DNA of 64,000 nucleotides from Curvularia sp. ZM96 (Eukaryota > Ascomycota > Dothideomycetes > Pleosporales > Pleosporaceae): NCBI GenBank assembly GCA_022457065.1, contig JAJGBQ010000008.1:186001-250000 (forward strand), read 5' to 3'. A program made the translations under genes and the position numbers. Positions within the stretch are counted from its first letter, which is position 1, and the number at the start of each line of letters is the position of its first letter. Positions 32,650 through 43,530 of the stretch are shown here, piece by piece. Under the pieces are notes generated by a model. The model had not been told where the DNA came from and did not search any database. It saw nothing but the letters and a program-made list of their open reading frames with translations.

Positions 32650-33630
32650 CAATCAACCAGTTCAATTACCAAACATCATGCTCTCCAGACTCAGTTTTTA
32701 TGGTTCCATTCTCATCTCATCGCAACGTACGGCGACACGTATTGTAAGCCCCGGACATCTATAGTCATGTGGTTTTACCACGGGCAAATCAGTCCACTTT
32801 TACATGTAGTTCACATGACACACGCATGGAACGCAGATCATCATCGTGCTTACACATACATGAAGTTGACAACTGAAAGTTCTGGAAACGGCAAGTGCAT
32901 CATACACCGCATTTATTGTTTCTTCTTTACAGAATGTTATTCATGGATCCCTAGTCGCGTTTCCTCGCCGAGATGGGACTGAATCAAGCCGTCAGCCTCC
33001 GCCAAAGTGAACACGGTATTACGTAACAACGTAACTCAGTGAGGAATCTTTGTGCGAACCCGTCTACATCCTATCAAATTAAGTATGTTTACCGAGTATG
33101 GCTTGGACATATCACTTGCCTAAAACGCATGTCTTGTATCATCATAATCCAATAGTGTCTTGCTTTGTTCAGACACTGACTCATCCTGCCTTTGTACAAC
33201 ATTCTCCAGCCGCAATATCGTGCATGGTATTGTTTCCTCAGCAGTCACCCAAACTCGTATTTCGCATTGCTAATCTAGCTCCGCTACGCTTTCATAAACT
33301 AAATATTTGGTGTGGAACAGTTTAGCAAGCCGATTGGCGACTATGCTGTTGCCGCCTTGAACTAGCACTCTACAGCCAGTGACAGAGCCCTCTCAGACTA
33401 TTGGACAACGGCGCATAGGACGATTTGATATCCAATACACCGACTTTTGTCAGATCGTCAATGCTTACGGAACCCATCGAACCTAAATTTAAAGAGAAAA
33501 GGAGTGAAGCCAAGAGCTGGGAGGAAATAAATATGTATGTCCGTACTTACGACAACTCTTCACTTCCATTCCCTATCTGCTACATATATCCAGCACACGT
33601 CAGCAAATTAGAACATCTCCACGAGACACC
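32650..33630. other. Gene-free stretch
   Basis: About 1 kb between LINE 1 and the secreted-protein gene. No coding region was recognised. The last 100 bp hold the presumed promoter of the secreted-protein gene, with a TACATATATCC stretch about 50 bp before the start. Confidence 0.45.
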
Positions 33631-33951
33631 ATGAAACTTCAGGTCAGCCTGCCAATGCTCATGACTCTCTTGGCTGGAGCCCAAGCCAATACAATTGTGA
33701 GATGGTACGGATGTGATGGCGAATATCAACAAACGGAAACCACCGGAACTGGATGCACCAACATCAGCGGTTGGAAGAATTCGAACTTGTGCGGGGTATG
33801 GGTGCCCCCTCCAGGAACAGATCGCTGCGAATTCTACACTACGGGCTGTGGAAATCCATTTGGTAGCACATATACATGCAGTGTTGCATCAGGAAGATGC
33901 AATGCCGGGCCCTGGGAGGCTATTGATTCATACAGGTGCTGGACTAGCTGA
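33631..33951 (+). CDS. Small secreted cysteine-rich protein (effector candidate)
   Basis: A 106-residue single-exon protein. The N-terminus MKLQVSLPMLMTLLAGAQA is a clear secretion signal with likely cleavage after Ala19. The mature 87 residues contain eight cysteines, aromatic and glycine rich, with spaced pairs (YGC, TGC, LC, RC, TGC, TC, RC, RC) that could form four disulfides. There is no known domain that I recognise. Small secreted cysteine-rich proteins in transposon-rich compartments are typical of host-interaction or antagonism proteins, but that role is inference. The frame and start are intact. Confidence 0.72.
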   Translation: MKLQVSLPMLMTLLAGAQANTIVRWYGCDGEYQQTETTGTGCTNISGWKNSNLCGVWVPPPGTDRCEFYTTGCGNPFGSTYTCSVASGRCNAGPWEAIDSYRCWTS

Positions 33952-35022
33952 ACGATGCGGTAAGAAACAATGAGGAGCATGGTTCAAGCCTGTTTCGGGG
34001 CTAATCTGTGTAGAACGACCATTCGATTGCAGCCCTGAGCTGCCGACTGATTAACACCCTCATACGATGTCTCAGGCATTGTTGACGGGTAATCCCTATG
34101 GCCTCACGTACGGCAATCGTTCATTCCAGGAAAACACTGCGGAGGTTTTTCTCTGCCTTCAGTTAACTCCCACCCATGTCATTTACTAGTTAAGTTTATT
34201 ACCACATTTTTATTATAAAATCGAATAAATTGCCGAGTCGCTCTATATTAGATTCTTTAGATAACGGATTTGTGATGTGGAAGCGGCTTGTCGTGGTAGA
34301 ATCGTAAAGCTGACATTTGTTCGACAAAGCAGGTTATATAACTTGGAATTCTTGATCATTGTTGTGATTTCCAACGATCCTAGTCCCGGTTGCTGTCCGT
34401 CCAGGGGTCGCGGAAAATCCATCGTCGCGGATGTTACGGTAACTTCACAGAGAAAGTATCACAGTAGCTCGTCAACGTTCACACGTTAGGGAGCCCCTAT
34501 GTAGAGCCACCCACAACAGCTATTATATAAAGGGTTTTTGTTATTTTATCAGATCATATCTTTTGAAAAGGTTTAGTTATAAAATGCATGGGGGTTTGTT
34601 ACTTTTCCGGCCGCCTTGCGTCATTAATGTGATGGCTGCAGTTGAGGGCTACACGAGCGCGGGCGGAGGCGTTTCTGTTACGACCAAACGTCTCACAATT
34701 TCGAGCTCTTTGCTAGAGCGCATCATAGATTGAGGAAGAATCGCAGGATTTGGTAGTAATATTGTGGGTACAGGTGGAGATGGATCGCTTGCGCTTTACA
34801 CACTATGCGCGGCTTCGATGAGGGAGTTCCGTGAATGGACGAGATCAAGAGGCCTGACGAGGAGCGACGATGAGTGCGACGGTGGTATGGCGGACTAGCA
34901 TGCAGCCTGCGGATGTCTGTACTTGAGGCTTTGTTCCATCTTCAGCGCAGAGCCGCTCGTGTCATGATGGCGTAGAACTTCTGGGCGATAATGAATGCTA
35001 TGGGGCCGATGGTAATAGTGAT
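33952..35022. other. Gene-free stretch
   Basis: AT-rich then mixed sequence with no recognised gene or repeat. Confidence 0.45.
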
Positions 35023-35024
35023 TA

Positions 35025-36862
35025 ACGTAGGTACCTGGCAAGCGAGCGCGCCACCCTACCAACATTTTGGGACGCGTCGCCTATGAACCACCATGGCTCA
35101 ACCACCTATCACTCGATCACCCTGCGACGAAGCAAATATCATCCTAGCTATCTCAGCTCTAAATCGCAAGTAAATTAAGAGTGAGAGACATGCTGCTTCT
35201 ACTTTAATGTTTCTCGACGAACAATGAATCGACGACGTACTGGAATCGCTGCACGACGCGATTGCCGGCCTAACTCAAAGAAGCTCACTAAGCTAGAGGA
35301 GGAGGTGATTACTAGGCATATACTCGACCTAGATTCACGAGGGTTTCCGCCTACTCTAAGTGCTGTGCGGGATATGGAGAATAAGCTGCTCGCCGAGCGC
35401 GGCGCTGGCCAGCTAGGCGAGAGATGGCCTAGGAACTTCGTCAAGCGAACAGACAGCCTTATAACGCGATTCAATCGACCGTACGGTCGACAGAGAGCCT
35501 CATGTGAGGACCCTGAGGCTATTAGGCGCTGGTTCGACCTCGTAGCGCGTACGAAAGCTGCCTACGGGTATCTGCGACGAGGATACCTACAACTTCGACT
35601 AGACCGGCTTTATGATGGGCAAGATATCAGCTCAGCTCGTCGTTACAGTCTCAGAGAGACGAGGCAGACCGAGGGCTATACAGCCAGACAATCGCAAGTG
35701 GGTTACAGCAATCCAAAGAATCAACGCTACGGGGTGGGCGATCCCGCCCTTCATTATCTTCCCTGGCCAGTGTCACCTCTCTGCCTGGTATTAGGAGGAT
35801 GACATACCACACGACTGGGCTTTTGCGGTTAGCGGCAACGGCTGGACTACCAACAAGCTGGGAGTAGCGTGGTTGAGGCACTTTATCAAGCATACAGCAG
35901 GGTGTGGGGTAGGCGCGCGCCAGCTGCTCATTCTCGACGGCCACGAGAGCCACAACTCGCTCGAATTTCAAGGATTCTGCAAGGAGAACAATACTATCGC
36001 TCTCTGTATGCCGCCGCATTCGTCGCACCTCCTGCAGCCGCTTGATGTTGGTTGCTTCTCGCCGTTGAAGCGCGCGTACGGTCGCCAGATCGAGAGCCTG
36101 GTCCGCAACCACATCAACCACATCACGAAGCTGGAGTTCTTGCCAGCCTTCTGCGCAGCCCACAATCAGTCAATCACAAAGGAGAGCATCTGCGCAAGCT
36201 TTCGAGACCCTGGTGTAGTCCCACACGACCCAGAGGCGGTGCTATCAAAGCTTGATGTCAAGCTCCGTACGCCGACGCCGCCTGCGCCAGAGGTCACCCC
36301 ATGGGAAGCCAAAACACCAAGCAACGCGCGCGAACAAGGGCTCAGTCAACGTTGATCCGCGACAGGGTTCGGAGGCATAAAAGCTCGTCACCTGCCTCGA
36401 TTATTGCAGCGCTCGATCAGCTTAGAAAGGGCGCCGGGGTGATGGCGCACGAAGCTACGCTTATGCGCGACCGGATCGCGAGGCTTGAGGAAGCAAATGA
36501 GGCCGCCACAACGCGTAAACAGCGGAAAAAGAAGCAGATCCAGCAGGGAGGCACCTTAACAAGGGCAGAGGCAGAGGAGACTATTGCTCAAAAGGAGGTT
36601 GAGCAGCAGCTAGAGGGGGAGACGCGTCAAGGCAAGGCGCGATCAGGTGCAAGCCGGCAAGCTTCAGCGCGCTGCAGGCGCTGCAGGGAAACTGGTCATA
36701 ACTCACGAACGTGTAAGAAAGATACTTAAGATACTATTTAATCTAGAACAGTACTCGTGATTTACTGTCTTACTGCGTTGTTGAGATGGATCGCTGTAAA
36801 GGCGCGAAAAGCTAGTCGGGTTGCGCGCTCGCTTGTCCGGCGCGCTCCCTTGCCAGGTACGT
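35025..36862 (+). mobile_element. Pogo/Fot1-type element D, full length but decayed
   Basis: Element of about 1.84 kb flanked by TA (35023-35024 and 36863-36864). The right end is the reverse complement of ACGTACCTGGCAAGGGAGCG. The left end is the same with four extra bases (ACGTAGGTACCTGGCAAGCG). The unit GAGCGCGC after CCTGGCAAG differs from those of elements A-C, so this is a separate subfamily. It carries a plus-strand transposase with several frameshifts. Confidence 0.85.
35092..36729 (+). pseudogene. Pogo transposase, multiply frameshifted (element D)
   Basis: Starts near the ATG at 35092. The order is a partial helix-turn-helix, the CENP-B-like part (EEEVITRHILDLDSRGFPP, about 35300), CEDPEAIRRWFDLVARTKAA, then a shift into the frame with MMGKISAQLVVTVSERRGR (35612), ending in a stop at 35794. 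A further shift leads to LLILDGHESHNS and CMPPHSSHLLQPLDVGCF (35873-36355). A last frame (36301-36729) carries the charged coil and a CCHC knuckle (CRRCRETGHNSRTC). At least three frameshifts plus stops are present, so it is non-functional. Confidence 0.85.
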
Positions 36863-36949
36863 TATATTACATTCAATTGTTTCACTCAAAAGAAAAGCAT
36901 GATTTCCGCCGCTCGGTTGTTTCGGGATAGTTCATGATATATCAAAACC

Positions 36950-38134
36950 TCAAGACCGTTTTCCAAACATCCCATATTGGCCCTGCGATCCCAAAGATCC
37001 GATACCTTGACCCATGCCTTGATTTTGCGGCAGAGGAACCATTGGCACAGGCGTAGGATTGGATGTAGAAGCTGGCTGAGTGTTTGGTGATCCGCCCGGC
37101 TGCAGACCTTGATTTTTAGACCCTGTCATGGGTGCTAGCATCGGCTGCTGTGGTTGCTGATAGGGTGCCTGCTGCTGAAACTGAGGTGGCTTCAGAGGAT
37201 ATTGTTGGAAGGAAGGTTGAGTAAACTGCTGTTGTTGGTATTGTCCCGCTGGAGATTGCTGCTGTAGGTGTTGAAGTTGCTGGAATTGCTGTGCTTGCTG
37301 CTGCTGCTGCTGCCCTGTACCAAAAGGCGTAGTCGGGTCCTGCCCGAATGTTGATCAGGGAAACATGTTCATCCGTTGAATGGAAGGCAAACTGGTATGT
37401 GGGCCTAGTCCGCTTCCTGGCATGCCCGCGGTGTTGTAATTGTAATCGTCTTGACGGGTCATGAACATACGGTTCAAATCAGCATCCGTCTGACCCTGCT
37501 TCGTGGTCCAAATATAGTTGCTGAACTTGTTAGAGACCTCGAAGACATCCTCAAAGAATGTCTTTCGCAGTTCAATGGGCCGGCCACTTGTCGAAAATGC
37601 AGCAAGTGCCAGAGCACTCTGGAATGCGTTACGAATCTGTCTTCCATTCCAGACCGGACCGTACTGTGGGCTTGTCTGTCGGTTGTAGATCTCTGCATAC
37701 CTCAAGAGCTCGCGTCTGTTCACGTCGTCAATGGTTATACCCGCTTCCCTGGCTTTCTCAATATGCGTTTCCCAGATCTTCTTCGTCTTTTCGTAGTCCA
37801 AAGGCGGATAGTACAGCGACATGTGAATCCAGGATTTGAATGCTTCATCAAAAACGCCTACACGATTTGTGGTCAAGAAGAGGACACCTTCGTAGTATTC
37901 AAGAGTGCGAAGAAATACTAAATGCGACTCAGATTAACGAACAGAGAAATTGTTCCTTACAGAAGAAGCTCACCTGAGACAAGAGCGTTGCGTTCATGGT
38001 CAGTCAGGGTACGCTGCGCCAGGAAAATGTCAGCTTCATCAAGGAGCATGATGCAGTCCCAGTCCTGAGCTAGTCGGAACACGTCCTGCAGGTTTTCTTC
38101 AACTTCTCCAGGTGTCAATCCCAGATCCCCTATT
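36950..38134 (-). pseudogene. AAA ATPase, 5'-truncated
   Basis: This is the C-terminal part of a fungal AAA+ ATPase. The minus strand encodes GDLGLTPGEVEENL, the Walker B block CIMLLDEADIFLAQR and, after a GT-AG intron (about 37923-37978), FLRTLEYYEGVLFLTTNRVG (sensor 1), then the lid region to 37355. An in-frame TGA after NMFP interrupts a Gln-rich, Pro-rich tail that otherwise continues to GKRS and a stop at 36950; CGA to TGA would explain it. The Walker A exon should lie just above 38134, where an intron acceptor (ATTAAATAG) is still visible, but the sequence beyond is unrelated. The break is therefore inside an intron. Confidence 0.8.
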
Positions 38135-38137
38135 TAA

Positions 38138-38643
38138 TAGTCAGAAATGACTGCCAGCGATAACTTGGATATTAGATACGGTACGCACCACAAGTTATAT
38201 TTGCTGGGTAACATGACGTTGCGGCCGCTGCGGGTGGTGCGCGTTGCTCGTAAGATGGAAAAACCGGAGGCTGAGTGGGGTAACGTTAATGCCAAGTATC
38301 GTGTCACGCGGGAGACGTTAGTCCAGAAAATCTAACAAATTAATTACAGTAGTCCACGGGCAAAGGAAGATGGAACTCTAAGTTGGTGCTCAACTGAGGA
38401 CCTTGAGAAGCGTGAAAGGGGCCAGAAACCGGAAGGGAGCCGAAAACGGGTTCCAGGCTGCAGAGCGCCATGGTGGCGTGCAAAAGAACCTGGAAACAGG
38501 AGCAAAGCACTCAACCACAGGAAACGCAAACCCGGATCCATCTGGCGTACTGCATGTATTGTAGCATCTGGATCCCGATTTTGGTTCACACAGACTAGCT
38601 TAAATGAATCGGCTAGCCAGGTCTCTAAGGAAGCAGCATAATC
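38138..38643. other. Unassigned sequence replacing the ATPase 5' part
   Basis: Contains only motif-less ORFs. It occupies the place where the Walker A exon and promoter of the AAA ATPase would be expected. Confidence 0.45.
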
Positions 38644-38907
38644 ATGACCTCCCAGCAGCAATTACAACCACTAGCACGCGCAAAGGCAAGGCGAGCTGCC
38701 AACAACAACTACCAGAAGCTATCCAAAACCCTCTACGAAAAATTGACGAAGCTGTGCCGAGAATGCGATACAGATATCTACTTTCTAGCCCATCGTAATG
38801 GCCGCTTCAACGGATTTGTATCTAAAGAGAAAACAGGTCAGTCCTGGTTGCCACCAGATCAGGATACACTTGTAAGCTCCCCCTTTCTTGCAGCCATCAA
38901 GGACTAA
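38644..38907 (+). CDS. MADS/SRF-like mini-protein
   Basis: An 87-residue ORF with a basic N-terminus (ARAKARRAANNNYQK) followed by LYEKLTKLCRECDTDIYFLA and RNGRFNGFVS, which resembles the helix-strand core of MADS-box domains (KLxxLCDxDIxxxIxxNGR). It ends with a WLPPDQDTL-type segment also common after that core. It lacks any further domain. It could be a small DNA-binding protein or the remnant of one. The family call rests on pattern only. Confidence 0.45.
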   Translation: MTSQQQLQPLARAKARRAANNNYQKLSKTLYEKLTKLCRECDTDIYFLAHRNGRFNGFVSKEKTGQSWLPPDQDTLVSSPFLAAIKD

Positions 38908-40436
38908 AACGTTCGAAGGACAGAGCATATCCCCCGCAGGTGATAAAGTCGCCGTCGAATTCCCTTCGAGCTTGTTGTGGACGAATTCAGAGCACCTCTC
39001 ACGAACCGGGTTATCAAGCGCCGTGCAGCCTCAGCCCGTTGGCAAACCTGGATTGGACCATAAACAAAGCTGCCCCTAGCGACACTTCTCCATGAACGCA
39101 GTCATGAGGCATGGGCGTTGAATTGGCATCCGGTGGGCTGTTTGGGAAGAGTTCTTTCTTTGGGCGCGCTACTTAGGATACTAGCAGATGTTGTTGCGAT
39201 TTGTTATCGGGACAGAACTCCGCTCCGTTCGCGGCTTGCCGGCTCGCATGTCAGCTCAAACCTCGATACCCTTCTTCCCCGGCTTGGTACCGTAGCACAC
39301 CGTCTCATGGGCGCAGTAATCTAGCTTCCATCACTCCAAAGGCTGTAGTCTCGTGTTTTGCAATGAACCTGATGAGCGCCGATCCCTTCGTACATTAACT
39401 AGCCGAAATGAAATGCGGGGACTCGTTAACTGGAGAACGGGATTTGGAGGCGTTGAAGCGGCTGAGGAGTCAAGGTTCTCCTCGCCTTTCCGCCACAGAA
39501 AAAGCAACTTATAGGGGCGTTGGGTTTGCTTGTGACAGTTGGACCCTTGCTAGACCCTAAATACTGAAGGCAGATGATTGGTCACACAACAGCATCGGAA
39601 CTTGCCAAGCTCAAAGTCAGTAGCGCAGAAACTAGAATACCCGGGGAACGGGGCACAGAGAGACGGTGCCAGACCCTTGGAATCATCACGGGATATGTTA
39701 ATAGCGCACGTAACTCGCCACGTGTGCGAGCTGCTGCCAAGTCGAGCCAAATTGCTAACTTTTGCACCGCGTTGCAGGTCGTGTTAGTAACATTAGGGGC
39801 TTGGGCCTTTCTTGGGGCTGTAACCTGACGCAGGGGCTATCTTAACAGAGTGGGTGAACAAGAGTTCGATGAATGGCGTGTTCGTTAACAAAAACTAGTC
39901 ATTGCTAGAGCTAGCAGCAACCGAGGGAGCTATAAACTCTGTTCAAGGTTCCTGTCTCCCGGTACCCAGTTCCCGGTTCCCGGTTCCATGGTATGCGAGT
40001 CAAACAGTTGAGCATGGCATGGGCTGACGCATCGCACTAGAGCCATCGCCAACGCCTTGTCTCACCTGCACAGGCTTGGTTGTCCAGTCTTGGTCGCATC
40101 TGAATACCTGGGGAAAGAAAGCCACCTGCAGCAATGGGGGAAGGTCATGCTTCACACAACAGCTCTTGAGCTTGGCTTCTTTGCTCTTCCAACCCATGAG
40201 AGATCTTATAGGGCTTGCATTCTCATTATGCCACGGGGACAACTCTGCAACAGATATTAGTCTGTTCGACGTAGCAGTGTCAACTTATGCCATTTTGGGC
40301 ACGATTGCTTCCCTTCTATCTACTCTTTCGGCGCAATAACTGCAACCTTCTCCAACCCGCATTTATTTACGACTCTACTTCTTTGTACCGTGTTCCTCGA
40401 CGGCACATCTTAACTCTGCGGCCTTCCTCGACGATT
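38908..40436. other. Gene-free stretch
   Basis: No recognised coding region. A small CCCGGTTCC tandem run lies near 39960-39985. The last 150 bp form an open in-frame extension upstream of the DUF7703 start, probably 5' UTR. Confidence 0.45.
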
Positions 40437-41453
40437 ATGGCGAAAGAGGAGGATGTGGGCATCATTGGTGGCGTGAGTGTTGGGTTACCGATCCTCATGA
40501 CAATGGGAGCGTTCCTCTCCGTTGCACTGTACAACGTCATCGAACTCAACTTCCTCATCTTCGCAGTCTTCAAACAACGAAAGGGGCTATACTTCTGGAG
40601 CCTCATCTTCGCCACCTGGGGTATCGCCCCCCACGCCATTGGATTTACTATCAAATTCTTCCAGGTTATTCATATAAACGTGCTATCAAGCGCTGTTATT
40701 GGTTTCGGCTGGGTATTCATGGTGACAGGACAGTCACTTGTGCTATATTCTCGGCTACATCTTGTCGTTCAAGACAAGAGGAAGATTCGCTGGGTACTAT
40801 ACCTAATTATCTTTGACGCCATCGTTATACACTGTCCCGTCATCGTCCTAGCACTGGGTTCAGAATTCACGCAAGCTGTTCCCTTCGTTCGCGGCTTTGT
40901 GATATACGACAAGATCCAGATTGTGGTGTTCTCCGTCCAAGAAGCCATTATTTCTGCCATTTACATCTACGAGACGGCACGCTTGCTGCAGCAGAACAAC
41001 AAGTACGGTGACAGGTACAATCAGAGAACCTTACGGAAGTTACTCGCACACCTTATCTTCGTGAACGTCATGGTCGTGGCACTCGACGTTACCCTCCTCG
41101 CTGTCCAATTCTCTGGTCACTACGAGATCCAGACAACATACAAAACTGCCGTATACAGTGTCAAACTCAAGATCGAATTCTCCGTTCTGAACCGCCTTGT
41201 CCAGTTTGTGACGAATAAGAGGAGCATTAGTGGTAGCATCCACCTGAACACCTTTACTAGCAGCAAAAAGACCGGATCCGGCACCTTTGCAGTCGACCAT
41301 GGCTCTTTGGTAAAGATGGATGACGAGTCGCAATCGTCAAAAAAAAGGCCGGAATTAGTTGTCGGGGAAATTAGCATAACGTGCCCCACCATCGAAATGC
41401 GCATAAAATGCAGCGACCAACGTTTGCACGGGAATAATCCAACACTACAATAA
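40437..41453 (+). CDS. DUF7703-type seven-helix membrane protein
   Basis: A 338-residue protein from the ATG at 40437; the upstream in-frame extension to 40287 lacks a helix-like start and is likely 5' UTR. Seven hydrophobic segments follow: about residues 12-40 (LPILMTMGAFLSVALYN...), 46-70, 76-105, 110-135, 156-180, 203-228 and 236-258. The blocks YNVIELNFLIF and LYFWSLIFATWGIAPH are typical of the fungal DUF7703 family, recalled rather than searched. A polar Ser/Lys-rich tail follows. The role is unknown, possibly a receptor-like or channel-like membrane protein. No intron is seen. The stop lies within a few bases of a Pogo relic, so the last residues may derive from its flank. Confidence 0.75.
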   Translation: MAKEEDVGIIGGVSVGLPILMTMGAFLSVALYNVIELNFLIFAVFKQRKGLYFWSLIFATWGIAPHAIGFTIKFFQVIHINVLSSAVIGFGWVFMVTGQSLVLYSRLHLVVQDKRKIRWVLYLIIFDAIVIHCPVIVLALGSEFTQAVPFVRGFVIYDKIQIVVFSVQEAIISAIYIYETARLLQQNNKYGDRYNQRTLRKLLAHLIFVNVMVVALDVTLLAVQFSGHYEIQTTYKTAVYSVKLKIEFSVLNRLVQFVTNKRSISGSIHLNTFTSSKKTGSGTFAVDHGSLVKMDDESQSSKKRPELVVGEISITCPTIEMRIKCSDQRLHGNNPTLQ

Positions 41454-41455
41454 GT

Positions 41456-42966
41456 TATCTAAGCGTAAAATAGCTAGAATTAATCCTCTACTTCTACTGC
41501 ATCTTTCTTGCATGTGCGCTTGTTATGTCCTGCTTTGCCGTAGTTCTTGCAGTGTCGAATACCTCCCGCACTACTACCTGTGCGCACCCTCTCCTGACGC
41601 CTCTCCGCCTCTAACTGAGCATCAACATTCCTTTGCCCAACTATATTCTCTGCCTCTGCCTGCGATAGGGTCCCTCCCTTCTGGACCTGCTTTTTCTTGC
41701 GCTTCTTACGTTCAGATGCTGCCTGGTTTGCCTCCTCAAGCTTAGCTATCCTAGCCTCAAGCAACGTGTGTGAGTGCACCTTTAAAGTTGATCCCTTTTT
41801 GACCTATAAGACCATCTCAATGATAGAATCGGGTGAAGAGCTCTTATGGTCTCTTATTCTCTTCACAATAAGCGTAGTTTGAGCCTCTACCTCCTAGGCA
41901 TTGCTTAGTGTTTTGGGTTGCCAGGGGGCAAGCCCTGATGCAGGTGGTGTTGGCGTACGAGGCTTCACTTCAAGCCTAGATAACACGACCTCTGGATTGT
42001 ATGGAACTAAGCCTGTTGCTCTAAAGCTTGACAAGATATTGTCCTTTGAGAACGCCTTATTAAACACTGGCCCGAAGGTGGCTAGAAACGCTTTTTTATC
42101 GGTGTGGTGGATGTAACTGTCTGCCAAGCCTCTGAGTTCCTTCTTGTACGCCTGCTTCAGTGGGGCAAAACAACCTACATCAAGCGGCTGCAGGATATTC
42201 GACGAGTGTGGAGGCATACAGAGGGCAATGGTCCTGTTCTCCTCACACAGATCCTGGAAGGCAAGTGACTGGTGGCTCTCGTGGCCGTCGATAATAAGCA
42301 GGCGGTGACTACTTACTGTGCGAGCCTCTGCATGCTGGATAAAGTGGTGCAACCAAGCAAGACCAAGCTCGTTCGTTGTCCAGCCGTTGTCACTAACACC
42401 TATCCTCCAATACTTCGAGTTATTGTGATACCAGGCCTGGTCGTGGTGCTTTGTTTTGAGGATAAGGAAGGGTGGAATAGACCACCCCATCGCGTTGATA
42501 CCAGCAATCAACGTCACCCACTCACGATCGCCAGGTTGAACTCCAAGTGGCTTAGTGCACCTTTCTGACGCTGTTGCCACCTTGACAGACCCTCCAACGC
42601 CTATCTGGAAGCCTGTCTCATCAAAGTTGTTGGTGTCTTCGTCTAGGATACTGTACTTGGCTTTAACATTGCGTACAAGGTTGAACCACGGGCTGATTAT
42701 CGCTGGATTGCTACATAGAACTCTCTGGTGACCGCGCTGCCTCGTGATCTGAGATTTTATCTCAGGCTTTCGGCGTACGGGCCTGTAGGCCCGGTTTTCT
42801 CCAACTTGGCTACTACCACGAGCAGCTAGCAGTCGAGCTTCCTTACGTATTGTACAATGGCCTCCTCTTCATGCCTCTGGAGCTTTGAGCGATTAGGTTG
42901 AATATCGCGTCGTGAAGCCTTTCCAGCGCGTCGGTTGCGGAGGGTGCTTTCATGTACGTTATAGCG
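41456..42966 (-). mobile_element. Pogo-type element E, ends not resolved
   Basis: A decayed copy of the subfamily of element D, judged by the C-terminal coil (KKRKKKQVQKGGTLSQAEAE versus KKQIQQGGTLTRAEAEE in D). A short TACGTTA at the right (about 42957-42963) may be the last bases of an end with its TA, but no matching left end is visible near 41456. Confidence 0.65.
41480..42950 (-). pseudogene. Pogo transposase relic (element E)
   Basis: From the right, a helix-turn-helix remnant (STLRNRRAGKASRRDIQPN) is followed by a deletion and frame change at the CENP-B-like region. Then comes the DDE part (42580 to 41894) with PPFLILKTKHHDQ, DNGWTTNELGLAW, LLIIDGHESHQS and CMPPHSSNILQPLDVGCF. Stops follow ALSNA and again in the coil. 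The last piece (41779-41480) has the Lys-rich coil and a knuckle in which the second cysteine is replaced (CKNYGKAGHNKRTC). Confidence 0.82.
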
Positions 42967-43156
42967 GTGCCGCTACAAAAGCATGCCTGCTCTGCGGCAA
43001 GCGCCGTTCCTCCCGGGCCAGACAGACACTACCAGGCACAAACGGCGCATTGAATTGAACTAAGCTTCGTGACAGAAGTCGGGTGGCTCATTGATTCATC
43101 TACTAATTGCACGTAATATAGACGACAATCTGGATAATCTTCTCTCCCTATCCAGC

Positions 43157-43530
43157 CTAGTGAAGAGCGTTGCCGCAAGTGCCACCCGATACCAGGCAAC
43201 GATCATCATTTCCCGGACCCTCATCATGGCACGACTTGCAAATTTGATCAACAATAATGTCGCCATTATCTCCTCCGATACAAAAGAACAAGGTATGAAC
43301 ATAGTTGCTTGCACTCGGAGATTCGCAGCCGTAGTCCTGCAAAGCTTTGTAGATTTGCGACGAGTAGTCACCTAGGTACGTTAGAAGTACGTTTCACGCT
43401 TAAGGGTCAGTAAAGACGTACCAATGTCAAGGAGTGTGCTGCCACAGTAGTACATGCCCTTGTCGCAGTTGCGTCCGAAGACTCCGGGAGCCGTGGCGGC
43501 AAGGGTGGCAAGAAGGTAGTTGATCTTCAT
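43157..43530 (-). CDS. Small secreted cysteine-rich protein, two exons (effector candidate)
   Basis: Exon 1 is 43530-43422 and exon 2 is 43371-43157, joined over a 50-bp GT-AG intron, giving 107 residues. The N-terminus MKINYLLATLAATAPGVFG is a secretion signal. The mature part has eight cysteines (GRNC, YYC, YGC, FFC, QIC, KSC, DRC, GTC) and the segment YYCGSTLLDIGDYSSQIY, a layout I associate with small secreted proteins of Dothideomycetes. The function is unknown; a host-interaction role is inference. The splice join restores a continuous frame and the cysteine pattern, so the model is fairly secure. Pogo element E ends about 190 bp downstream of the stop. Confidence 0.75.
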
